Assembly: GCF_026151205.1 (NCBI RefSeq)
Contig: NC_087080.1
Location: 3,265,096-3,329,095 of the forward strand
Direction: 5' to 3'
DNA from: Bolinopsis microptera
Taxonomy: Eukaryota; Ctenophora; Tentaculata; Lobata; Bolinopsidae
DNA: 64,000 nt
Shown: piece after piece, positions 31,230-42,268 of the stretch
Numbering within the stretch: the first letter of the stretch is position 1
How the letters are laid out: each line of letters begins with the position of its first letter
Translations under genes and position numbers: made by a program
The notes under the pieces: generated by a model
The model's input: only the letters and a program-made list of their open reading frames with translations
Database searches by the model: none
Told to the model about the DNA's origin: nothing

Positions 31230-32200
31230 CATAAATATATTAAGTTTAGATTAAAACACTTAATACAATCGTGAGATGTACGCAGAATCTAGCTCAATGT
31301 TACAACATAAACCCTTGATGATATAGTCTAGTAAATATTAGAAACTAGCCACACATCCGGTGATTTCCATTTCAAATGACAAAAACCAGAAGATCTTAAT
31401 AAGGTCCAATGATAATCTACTCCTATCTCAAGTTATTAATTAACAACCCCAGGAACGAAGACGATGCTGTATAAAATCTATAAGAATGTCGACAGAATAG
31501 AGATGAACAGGAAGAAAGAAAGAGAATATCAGCTCCAATTAATTTAAGAGAATTCAAGGTTAGTAAGAAAAATGTCCACTTAAAGTGTTTTTTACTGCAA
31601 CACTTCTATTGTGCTGAATTCCTAAAATTCAATTGCTGTTCAACACACATTATTATTATCTAAATTATTTTCAGTTTGACGGTGACCAAATTTTACATTT
31701 TGAACATGAACTGTGTTGATCAAATCACCATTTCAGAATACAGATTACAGAAACGAGCTTCATGGTAATGAATACCCTGAAAAAATACACATAACTCCAT
31801 CAGTATCACTGTGAGACACATTTGTGTTTTTTAACATTTATAAACATTATTCAATGTTAGTTGTGGAACACAACAACAAGATTGAGAATAATCGTGTGCG
31901 AGGGTAGGGACCCAGATGTCGTTTCTAACCCAAATAAACTTTAAATAACTAACCCAAATAAACTTTAAATACATAAATATGTATTTAACATTAATATATA
32001 TATAAATATATATAAATTAAATTCAAAATCTATTCAAAGATTTAACAAAGGTTTGATGTATTGCTATTATATCATATTATAACACTTTGTTTCAGACCCT
32101 TGCTCAGCGGTAACGAACCTTTCAACTGAAAAGACAAAATGTGAATCCTTTGTTGACCATTTTATGAGCTGTGAATGAGCAGTAAGTACAAGAAGCAGAG
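31230..32200 (+). repeat. Local duplication of a 3' exon region, decayed copy
   Basis: Matches about 33668-34770 in order: CCCTTGATGATATAGTCTA, TTCCATTTCAAATG, AACAACCCCAGGAACGA, TTACAGAAACGAGCTTCAT, TTTGACTGTGACC-like and CTCAGCGG..GAACCTTTCAACTGA. The exon equivalent to 33719-33921 contains several stops here, so this copy is non-functional in that frame. Confidence 0.6.
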
Positions 32201-32576
32201 GAATACTCTTTTCGTCGAAATCTTTCAAAAAAACTGTTCAAGCAATATTCAATAAATTTTAACATTATTGGGCTTATATTAATACTTTTCATACAAAGTT
32301 ACAACAAAGTCTTCATGTTATGTATCCTGGGTTTGGACAGGATATTACCCGCTTAAAATATTTCCATCGCGATACATAATACTCAATAAATATAATAGAT
32401 TTGTAGTGTTGTAATTAGTTTTGAACTGTTGAAGTTTATCCAGTCTTAATATATAACAACCTTAGAAAAGCAAAGTTATTTGCCTTCGTTTTTAAACCTA
32501 CTTTCAGTTTTTATCAGCAGCTATAATTACGGTACGTACCTATACTTATTACTTAATACGTAGAATCTAGTTAATT

Positions 32577-33655
32577 TTTTTTTTTTTGGGTTGGGGCACC
32601 CACTTTACCTTCCTATCGGAAGGCTACGTCCGTCTGGTGACTAACGTCTATTGGGGTCCCTCCGGTTGTAGGTGTCACAGGGTACGGACACTTGGCATGG
32701 GCTAGTGCTCCTTACCCTCCGGAGGATAAAGCCTTAGTGAGCGACGTTTTCCCGTAGGAAAACTGTCATAATGCTCGGTCTCGGGAGAGCACCACCCATG
32801 CCTAGGTGATCTCCCGGGCGCTCTTTTAGAACAGGCTGCCCCCTGTCTTTTCTAGTGAGCAGACAGGAACCTACCGGGCATACCTGAGCAACTAGTATCT
32901 CTTGCCCAAATCTATGATTTCTTTTATTTGCGCGCGTCTTTGCGACGCGCGGTATAATGTTGACAATAGGAAGCTACCAAGCAAATTTGTGTTTTGTGAA
33001 GACCCTTTTTTTGTTTAATTTGAAATTTTGGGCCGCGTGTGACTTTTCTTTGTTTGTGTGTTCGTGTTGCTTCCGTTTACCGGAGTTTTTCTGGGTGCTA
33101 ATTATCCACTAGCTGGAAAAGGAGTAAGTGCTAGATATCCACTAGCTGGAAAAATAACTAATTGCTAGATATCCACTAGCTGGAGCGGCCCGGGGGGCGG
33201 CGTGTGAGTGAGTGAGTGAGTGGGGGTGGGTACACCTGGAGATGAGACTGGTGTGTGATCTGATCCAGTCAGTATGGTACACTGTTGCCAGCTGACTCAC
33301 CAGCAACAATGCAAGTCCAAGAAGAAAGAAGGAGAGACACTGTCCGTTATCTGGGTGAGCCACCACCGACAGTGCTCCCACTTCTGTGGGGCTGAGGGTG
33401 TTGGCTCCAAGAACCAGCCGTGAGCGAGCAGCGCCAGACCCCCTTTATGGTTAACTTGAGAATAACAGGACTATGCCTTTCTCCAGGCCAATCCGTTCAG
33501 TAACCAGCTGACCCAGCACCACCTCTGATGGAAGATGTGGTTCGGATTGGACTTCGCTAGGATTTGTCAGTTTTTCTGTAGACACTAATGCTCCCTCGAG
33601 GAAAGACATGAGCCCCGGCGAAGCTGACCAAAAACGTGGCAGGGATTCTCACCCT
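32577..33655 (-). mobile_element. Retroposed element on the minus strand with 12-bp target duplication
   Basis: ATCTAGTTAATT occurs at 32565-32576 and 33656-33667. A T-tract at the left boundary is the poly(A) tail of a minus-strand insertion. The sequence is GC-richer than its surroundings, with a GCGCGCGTC...GACGCGCG hairpin near 32931-32952 and three copies of TATCCACTAGCTGGA near 33105-33183. No RT domain is seen, so this is a SINE-like or heavily 5'-truncated LINE copy. A 79-residue minus-strand frame (33142-33381) has no recognised family. Confidence 0.75.
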
Positions 33656-33718
33656 ATCTAGTTAATTGTAACAACATACACCCTTGATAGCTTGGTGATT
33701 TAGTCTATCAAATATCAG

Positions 33719-33921
33719 AAACTGACTGGAAATTCGGTGCTTCCATTTCAAATGGCAAAAGCGAGAAGATCTTTATATCGTCAATTAATAATAATCTACT
33801 CCTATCTTAGGTTATTAATAACCAACCCCAGGAACGAAAACGATGCTGTATACAGACTATACGAATGTTCAACAGGAAGGAAGATAGGATATCAACTTCA
33901 ACCAAATAATGAGAATTTAAG
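33719..33921 (+). CDS. Possible cytoplasmic-tail exon
   Basis: After TATCAG a 203-base frame encodes basic and Tyr-rich sequence (MAKARRSLYRQLIIIYSYLRL, then NENDAVYRLYECSTG, IGYQLQPNNENLR). It ends in phase 2 at AAG|gttagt. An exon at 34029-34056 fits the phase and ends the protein (NELHSIDK, stop). It could be the tail of a CCP-type membrane protein. The acceptor is weak and the duplicate at 31.4 kb is broken, so support is modest. Confidence 0.35.
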
Positions 33922-34028
33922 GTTAGTTTTTTTTCTATTGTGCTGAATTCCAAAAATTCAATTGCTTTTTAATACACACATTGCTATTATCTAACTGATT
34001 TTCAACTTGACTGTGATAAAATTTACAG

Positions 34029-34056
34029 AAACGAGCTTCATAGCATTGATAAGTAA
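34029..34056 (+). CDS. Possible last exon (9 codons and stop)
   Basis: Acceptor ATTTACAG, then bases completing an Arg codon with the exon at 33719-33921, then NELHSIDK and TAA. Related sequences follow acceptor-like AGs at about 31750 and 35794. Confidence 0.3.
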
Positions 34057-34238
34057 TGAATACCCTGAAAAAGACACACAACTCCATCACTGTGAGACAC
34101 ATTTGTGTTTATAAACATTTATAAACATTATTCAATGTTAAATACATATTATTTATAAATATGTATTTAGCATTAAATAAAATTCAAAATCTATTCAAAG
34201 ATTTCACAAAGTTTTGATGTTTTGCTATCATATCATAA

Positions 34239-34330
34239 ATTAGAAATTAGAAATTAGAAATTAGAAATTAGAAATTAGAAATTAGAAATTAGAAATTAGA
34301 AATTAGAAATTAGAAATTAGACATTAGAAA
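34239..34330 (+). repeat. 7-bp microsatellite (GAAATTA)n
   Basis: About twelve direct copies, the last ones changed to GACATTA/GAAAGAT. Confidence 0.9.
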
Positions 34331-34861
34331 GATCATTACAAAATTACATGAGTCAGATCCCAATCAATTAAATGAAAATTCAACCAAACAAAAAAACATA
34401 ACATAAATAAAGAAATGGTTTCAAAGTGTGCACGGAATATGGATACTAAGTCACAGCTTACTTTTAGGAAATCTTTCACGAAATAGATCATAAACAAAAT
34501 TTCTGGTCTCAAGAATGTTATCCTCATTAAATAATTTACTGAATTGACTATTTGTGAGCATGTTGTGAAGGTCTGTGCTGTTTCTTTGTCTGATCTTCTT
34601 GTAGACAGGTCATTCTTTTAAAAGCAGATGGGAGAGGACATTCTTAAAGCAGATCATATTATAATAACACTTTATTTCAGATTCTTACTCAGCGGGAACG
34701 AACCTTTCAACTGACAAAATGTGAATCCTTTGTTGACTATTTTATGAGCTGTGAGTAGTAAGGTGAGGTAAAAGAAGAGGAAGAATATTCTTTTAAAAAC
34801 TGTTCAATCAATATCCAATAATTATTATTTCATGAAATGTGATCATTTCTACTTTTACGTT

Positions 34862-35722
34862 TAGTAGAGGCTGTTACGGGCAAAAAGACGTGTTTTCTGC
34901 TACGAGTTTAGAGACCTAACCGCTAATTGGACACAATAGTATGATGTCTAAGGATCGATAATATGTTAAGAAGTATAAATTTGGCATTATTAGTCACGTG
35001 CTATACCAATGCGCGTTTTAAACTTTGACAGTCTATTACTCTAAGGCAAATAGAGTAATTATATTCATATTTTGTCAGCAATAAGATCACATCATTTTCT
35101 ATTTGGTGTGAAAATATGAGCTAGAACGGACATAATCTCGCTGAGTTATAGCTGTTTGAAATTTATGATGAACGCGCGGGTGCCAATTGATAACAACTAA
35201 ATGCTTTTGCGCGTAGTGCGCGTCGAAAATTTGGCAAAAACGCTTGCGGAGCGACAATATTCAAACTTCGATAAAGTATATGAAGTGGGTACTTCTCGGA
35301 AAGGAAAAATTTAGGCAAACACGATGTGACTATTTTTGGGTTGATTTAATACAACTGCAAAAAATTATTCAAACTTCAAGCAAAAAAGTTAAAATTTTTA
35401 CCACTTTTTTGGATTTTTACCCGCGTAAAAACAGAGGGATTTTTAAAATTTTTAAACCATCTTGTGCGGCTGTGTTTTAGCTATTTCCATGCAAGTTTTG
35501 CCGACATGCCAACAAAATTAACTTGTTCAAAATATCAAAAAACATGGTTTTTTGGCCTATTTTTGGCCCAAAAATCGGTTTTTTGCGATTTTACCCGCGT
35601 AAACTCAGTCCAATCATCTCAAAACCACTTTTAATCGATTCTACGGTCAAAAATACGTCTAGGAAGGTGTATCTTGGGTCCCTAGCGTATCGAGCAGACA
35701 ATGCCCGTAAGAGCCTCTACTA
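34862..35722. mobile_element. 861-bp non-coding DNA element (TIR TAGTAGAGGCT)
   Basis: Left end TAGTAGAGGCTGTTACGGGC and right end complement match in about 20 of 21 bases. A 3-base duplication GTT (34859-34861, 35723-35725) is possible. Inside, TTTTACCCGCGTAAA occurs twice. Short readings have no recognised domains. Confidence 0.6.
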
Positions 35723-35725
35723 GTT

Positions 35726-36720
35726 CCAAACACGAACTGTGGTGTTTACCAAAAACTATATAATACAAGATTTTTGTCACTCAACTATTTCAGAATCCGG
35801 AATTGAGCCTCATGATATTGAAACGAAGATCACGAGAAAAGAGTAAAGACACAGACCTCCGCCACTGTGAGGTACTGCTGTAACCAGACATTTCAAGCTA
35901 TCTTAATGGACAATTTCACTAGTAATAGTATGAACCTACCACTGAAGATGGTAAACATTGTACACCGTACCGAACGGTAGAACTGGTGTCCCTTTTAACA
36001 TTTTAAGAAATGCAATCGATTGATAAATGGAATCGGATTTTTTTGAGGGATAACTTTAAATAATTTTGAACGTTTTTATAAATCAGCATTCACCAAGAAA
36101 TTTAGAGATTTATTTTGAAATTTAAAAAATAAATGTTGTGTGAAGTGTGATTATTTTTCTTTAAAGTGTAAATTATTACTTACAATTTTTAACTGATGTT
36201 TTTTTATACGAAATTTAAATCAAATTTACTTTGCAATTTACATTACTTTTTTTAAAGTATTAATTTAGAAGCACATACTTAAATAACTTTTCACTTTTAA
36301 CTTTTACATTATTACAAATACAATAGCAATGACTATGATTTGTTTCAAACAGGTGCACAAATTAACTGTGTATTCTCACAACTCTCTTTCGAATAAAACA
36401 TTTCAGTAAGGCCATAAAAAATACGTCATATATATAATAAATAAATAAATATTCAACAAGGTACTGTAAGTGCTCATACACTCATCATTTAAGCAAAATG
36501 TCACTATAAGACCCAAAATTAGTGGCTCACGACATGAAATCTCAACGAGATACTATTCAGATTATTATACTAATTATGTTAAATTTGTTAATGTTGATAA
36601 ATTTGCTAATTACAATAATTTTGCTAATTAAATACTAATTTTGTTAATGTTGATAAGTTTGCTATTTACAATAATTTTGCTAATTATACTAATTTTGTTA
36701 ATTATACTTATGGAGTGTTA
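35726..36720. other. AT-rich stretch without a gene
   Basis: No supportable coding sequence. From about 36560 degenerate AATTTTGCTAATTA-type repeats appear, related to the minisatellite on the far side of the LINE fragment at 36.9-38.8 kb. Confidence 0.4.
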
Positions 36721-36911
36721 TAAAGTTGTTGTACTGTATAAGTGTATATTCACCTACAAGCATAACTGCTTGGCGTGATGAGGTACATCTTTGATTGGTC
36801 GAAGGTCTTTCAACAACACAGCATCATCACTTTCATAGTAGTCCCCGGCTTATGACGGGTTCATAGCGGTATTAAACATGTTTTTCTGGGCCCAAACATT
36901 CTACGCTCCTA

Positions 36912-38770
36912 CTATGCAGATGCTATTAGTATTACTGGTCTCTTGACTAACTCCCAATCATCTGTCCATATGGTAGTGTTTCTGGACAAATAGATGGTAT
37001 ACGATGCCCTCAGGCTGATCCCAGCGATCTTCATGCAGGCCTTCTTCTTCTCTTTGTTCTTTACGTTCAGGTGGTTCATAAATGTTGGGAGGCTATAGTT
37101 GTAAATGCCTCGAGCTCCCACTTCTACTGTCTGGAGCTTGCAAGCCCATCCGTTGGCTTCTATCTCTTCTGTCAGCTGCTGATATCTCTTCATCTTTCGC
37201 TTCTCTTGATCAGCAAAGTTCTGCTCATTTCCACAAGTCAGCTCCATTAGATAAACCTTCTTTGCTTTATCTGAATAGATCACTACATCAGGTCTTAGTG
37301 GTGTAGCTGCAATGTGCTGCGGGAAGTTCCTCTGTCTCTCATCCTCATCAAATATTATCTTCCAGTCGTTGGCATCTGAAAAGAAATATCTTTGGGTCTT
37401 ATAATGAGTTGGGTCAGCTAAGGTAACCTTCTCGCGCTTATTGCCTGCCTTGTGAAAGACCGACGGTGCCCTCTTCGATTCCTTGGCGATGTCGGAATTA
37501 AACTCGTCAATCTGTGATGAAACAGTCGTCATGATTTCACGTAGGACCTGATCATGGCGCCAGTTGAAACGTCCCTGTCTTAGTGCAACCTTGCAGAACG
37601 TGAGGATATGATTAAGTGTCCCTTGTTTGCTGCAGAGTTTACAGTTTCCTGAAACGGCTTTATTCCAAAGCTTTAGGTTGCTAGGTGTTGACGCAGTGTC
37701 ATGGATAGCTTTGACATGAAACTTTAACAGTTCCGGACTAAGTTGATAGATCAGGTTATTCCACGTGGTGTCGAATGTCATTGTATTTTCCCATGTGAGA
37801 AAGAGGTTTTGCCGCTTTTTGTCAAAAAGTGAACAAATAAGTGTCTCTTCATCAAAGGTCCTCACCATGTTGGTTAGCAGTTTCCTCTCTGATGTGTCCT
37901 CATATCTTGTCCCATAACCGAGGCCAGTTGTACCAACTGCAGGTTTTCCAACTAACTCTTGGAAGTAAAGTTGGCGCTGACGGTCTTTCAGCTCTTTGGG
38001 ATAAGACCACATCTTCTGTGTGTCTGCAATAGCCTTATGGTTAGAGTACACTTTTTTGATGTAGGGGTCACTAGAGTTACAAAGTTGGTGTCCCTTAATA
38101 AGTTGGATGACTTTGTACTCAGTGCAGATGTTTTTCAGCTGCAATCCTTTCTGGTTTCTACTCCTGTAGAGGACGGTGGTGGTGCAAGGATGCGCAATCC
38201 CTAGCCACTTCTTAAGGTATCTGTTACACAGTGCCTCAAGCTCTCTCACAAATGTGATGGGTAGGTTATAAACAGTAAACCCCCATGACATCTTACTAAT
38301 GATGAGGTGGTTATACACCCACGCCTTCATTGGACCGGTGATTTCATCATTAGACGTAGTTTCCAAAAGGTCCTCTAACTTCTTCTTAATCATGGACCGA
38401 ATTTCCTTCACCTCTAGATCTACATACATGTACATTCCTAGGAACTTCATTGGTGCTGGTGCTTGGATAATGGACGGCACCTGTTGTTCGCTTAGTACAA
38501 ACTCTGCATCATAGGTATTGTACTTTCCTCCAGTACACTTCATAGACATAGACAGGCACTTCGATGGTTTAGCCTTCATTTTCTTCGACCAGTCCAGGAA
38601 CTCTTCTACTACCTTCAACATCTTCTTCATCTCCTTCTCGCTCTTCGACAACAGGGTTAGGTCATCAGCAAATGCTTTCTTTGAGGTCTTGCTATCACTG
38701 AAGCTTGGCTCATACCCAACTTGACTGCACAGTACAGCTAGAAGTTCCAGTAGGATGTTGAATACTATAA
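36912..38770 (-). mobile_element. 5'-truncated LINE with restriction-like endonuclease (R2/R4/NeSL type)
   Basis: A single open frame of about 620 residues begins inside the RT palm (ILFLIVFNILLELL) and carries the catalytic FADDLTLL. It continues through the thumb to a CCHC finger (CKLC, H, C spacing C-x2-C-x7-H-x4-C). It ends with a PD-(D/E)xK nuclease-like region (RPDVVIY, YLMELTCGNE, KMKRYQQL). This C-terminal nuclease replaces the N-terminal APE nuclease of other LINEs and typically gives site-specific insertion. The N-terminal RT motifs are missing. Instead the frame runs into the 18-bp minisatellite, adding a meaningless repeat of six residues. No stops break the retained part, so it is fairly young. 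Confidence 0.85.
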
Positions 38771-39240
38771 GGAACAGGATGCTAATCAAACTAATTTTGT
38801 TAATTATACTAATTTTGCTAATTATACTAATTTTTCTAATTATACCAATTTTGATAATTATATACATTTTGCTAATTATACCGATTTTTCTAATTATACT
38901 AATTTTGATAATTATACTAATTTTGATAATTATACTAATTTTGATAATTATACTAATTTTGATAATTATACTAATTTTGATAATTATACTAATTTTGATA
39001 ATTATACTAATTTTGATAATTATACTAATTTTGATAATTATACTAATTTTGATAATTATACTAATTTTGATAATTATACTAATTTTGATAATTATACTAA
39101 TTTTGATAATTATACTAATTTTGATAATTATACTAATTTTGATAATTATACTAATTTTGATAATTATACTAATTTTGATAATTATACTAATTTTGATAAT
39201 TATACTAATTTTGATAATTATACTAATTTTGATAATTATA
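38771..39240 (+). repeat. 18-bp minisatellite (AATTATACTAATTTTGAT)n, left part
   Basis: About nineteen near-perfect units from 38890 to 39240 after a degenerate stretch. It directly abuts the truncated LINE. It is interrupted at 39240 by the mariner-type MITE and resumes at 40312. Confidence 0.95.
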
Positions 39241-40309
39241 CAGGGTGGGCCAAAAGTCAGTGGGCATATGTTGGCCTTAATAGCTCCGCCGTGCTTTATA
39301 TTTGAGAGCTGTTGCTTTGCAGATGGCATACTGTACTTACTGGTTCGAGGATTCCGTCGTCAAAATTTGAAAATTCGAATATTTTAGACCACGCCCATTC
39401 AATATTAAAACACTTATATTTTTTTCTCTGAACTTGCTGAATGCCTAATTTTTTCAGAAACGGGAGATTATTAAATGTTGCATATGATCTGAAAACATGA
39501 GGCAAAACGGATTAGAAATGACGTAGTTATCAAGTATTTTCTGTATCTCGTTAACAAAATTGACTGGGTGATTATGTGACACCGTGACACGACACCTTAA
39601 TTGGGCACCCTTAACAATCTTACTATATATAAAGCGAGACGATATATATATATTTATCCGTGCCATTTTACTGACACCACGGCATCAACTTTAACGCGAA
39701 TTTCGGCAAAAACCGTAAAAGATATACAACTGAAACTTTTTTGATTGGGTCAAATGCTTTAATGGCCTCCAAATCAGCATGAAAAAATAAAAAATTGGCC
39801 AAGAAATAGGAGTTTTAGAGCCCAAAATTTGGTACCCCAAGTGGTGTCAAAAACGCGAATTAAATAGGTAATAATTGTTTTAGTCTCTTGAGTCTTGACA
39901 CCATTTTAGGGTTAGACGGGTTCCTGCTAGTTCCCATAATGTTTAACGGGGTCACCTAATCACGTGATTAGGTTAACCAATCACCTGATCACACGTAATG
40001 AATAAACTCGTAATGCTTCATATCTCGGTCATCTGAGAAGCTACAGTTCTAATTTTTCAGGACTTAAACGTAATTCGAATGGCCAAACACAATTCAATAA
40101 AATTTAGCTCAATCCGACTATCCAAACTATCAAATAAATGCAAAAATGAACCTTCATTTGAAAAAAATGAACTCGAATATTTTTCGATTTGAAAAATTCC
40201 TCGAACCAGTAGTGGTAGTAAGTCATACCAGAAAGAATTATTCCAATTGGGTACTCAGTGACTGAGCTATTAAGGCCAACGTATGCCCACTGACTTTTGG
40301 CCCACCCTG
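39241..40309. mobile_element. Tc1/mariner-type non-autonomous element (1069 bp, TA target)
   Basis: Ends CAGGGTGGGCCAAAAGTCAG and complement form inverted repeats of about 45 bases. TA flanks both sides (39239-39240, 40310-40311) and the minisatellite reads on across the site. The interior contains family Y (39590-39960) and no transposase. Confidence 0.85.
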
Positions 40310-40311
40310 TA

Positions 40312-40560
40312 CTAATTTTGATAATTATTCTAATTTTGATAATTATATTAATTTTGATAATTCTGCTAATTATGCTAATTCTGCTGATTATGATCATTTT
40401 GATAATTATACTAATCATACTGATCATACTAATTATAATAATTATACGAATTGTACTAATTATACTAATTGCATTAATTACACTAATTATACTAATTATA
40501 ATAATTACTAATTTAAATACTTATCATACTAATTTAAATACTAATTATACTGTTTACTCA
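40312..40560 (+). repeat. 18-bp minisatellite, right part (degenerate)
   Basis: Continuation of the AATTTTGATAATTATACT array, with growing divergence to mixed ACTAATTATA units. From 40560 to 41020 no gene is seen. Confidence 0.8.
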
Positions 40561-41025
40561 CCACACTGATTTTAATATGGATGCATACGGTGTTACTCCG
40601 ACTCCATTTCCAATTAAAACTGTAGTTTGTACTTGAATATGTCCTGAGATCATAGAATGTAAGGTGAAACTCACAGGTTTCTCGTGAAAAATAGCTGATG
40701 CATTCTTATCAATTATTCTTTGGTTGACTGGTTGGGCTACGTGTTCATTATAGGATATAAAGCAAGTCGAGTTTGCACAGAAAATGTGGAACTAACGTCC
40801 GATGGTGTCTCATAAGGTCGATCAACTGCTATTTTAAAGTTCAGCTCTGCTCTTTTTCCCTCTTTGATCATAGTCTTGTCTCTAGAATGACCGGCTACAG
40901 CTTTCAGTAGGGAAGCTGTAAAAATGGTTGGGTTAGACAATATTTTTAGTTTTCTTCAAACTGTGTCTCCAAAAACTGAACGAAAGCTTAAAAAGATAAT
41001 ATATGATTGATTGATTGGGGGACTG

Positions 41026-42268
41026 GTATGGCGGCCGAGATGGCTCACCAAAATTTTCACTGAAAATTTTGAATTAAAAAATTAATTATACAATTAATCG
41101 CAAAATAAAAACGATTTTGAATTTGATTTGTAAAATGATTTTAAAATTTAAATAAAAAACGATTTTCATATTGAAATTGAAAACGATTCTCATTTTTAAA
41201 ACGATTTTGAGTTTGATTTTGAAAACGATATTGATTTTGATTTTGATTTTGATTTTGATTTTGATTTTGAAAACGATATTGGTTTTGATTTTAAAAACGA
41301 TATTGATTTTGATTTTAAAAACGATATTGATTTTGATTTTGAAAACGATATTCATTTTGATTTCGAAAACGATATTCATTTTGATTTTGAAAACCATTTT
41401 GATTTTGATTTTAAAAAACCATTTTGATTTTGAAAATGTTTTTTTTTTGTTTTTGTTTTTTTTTCGGTGGCGGCCGAGATGGCTCAGCTAGCTAATTAGC
41501 CGTATGGGATTTATGTTCCGGGGTATTTGGAACAGGTTTAGGGGTTTAAATAGTTAGTACCTGTCCCAAACCATCAGAAAAATCAAGTTTCGACCTCCCA
41601 ACCCACTCAGGCCACTCACAGGGGCCACGCCCATCTAACTATCTTGATTTCAGCTATTTTGGGATGAGCGTGGCCCCTGGGAGTGGCCTGAGTGGGTTGG
41701 GAGGTCGAAACTTGATTTTTCTGATGGTTTGGGACAGGTACTAAATATTTAAACCCCTAAACCTGTTCCAAATACCCCGGAACATAAATCCCATACGGCT
41801 AATTAGCTAGCTGAGCCATCTCGGCCGCCACCGAGAAAAAAAAAAAAAAAAAGAAAAAAAACATTTTCAAAATCAAAATGGTTTTCAAAATCAAAATCAA
41901 TATCGTTTTCGAAATCAAAATCAATATCGTTTTCAAAATCAAAATCAATATCGTTTTCAAAATCAAAATCAATATCGTTTTTAAAATCAAAATCAATATC
42001 GTTTTTAAAATCAAAACCAATATCGTTTTCAAAATCAAACTCAAAATCGTTTTAAAAATGAGAATCGTTTTCAAAATCAAACTCAAAATCGTTTTAAAAA
42101 TGAGAATCGTTTTCAATTTCAATATGAAAATCGTTTTTTATTTAAATTTTAAAATCATTTTACAAATCAAATTCAAAATCGTTTTTATTTTGCGATTAAT
42201 TGTATAATTAATTTTTTTAATTCAAAATTTTCAGTGAAAATTTTGGTGAGCCATCTCGGCCGCCATAC
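41026..42268. mobile_element. 1.24 kb near-perfect palindrome (foldback element)
   Basis: The ends read GTATGGCGGCCGAGATGGCT and complement, and the arms match almost throughout, meeting near 41645. Each arm has an outer (AATTTTCACTGAAAATTTTG), a variable-number region of ACGATATTGATTTTGATTTT units, and an inner GGTGGCGGCCGAGATGGCTC block that resembles the outer end, as if one palindrome were nested in another. GGCCGAGATGG is close to a tRNA-type A box, but no clear tRNA fold is seen. The frames in the repeats are not genes. Confidence 0.85.

Noticed and set aside
33100-33190. Vector-like ATCCACTAG...GAGCGGCC string
   Set aside because: It is a triple genomic repeat (TATCCACTAGCTGGA) inside a retroposon with its own target duplication; the match to a polylinker is partial.
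41030-41060. tRNA gene or functional Pol III promoter
   Set aside because: Only an A-box-like string is present; no cloverleaf, anticodon arm or convincing B box could be folded by eye.
41086-42207. Lys/Ile-rich proteins in the 1.2 kb palindrome
   Set aside because: Products of AT-rich tandem repeats, mirrored by the palindrome; start and stop positions follow the arms.
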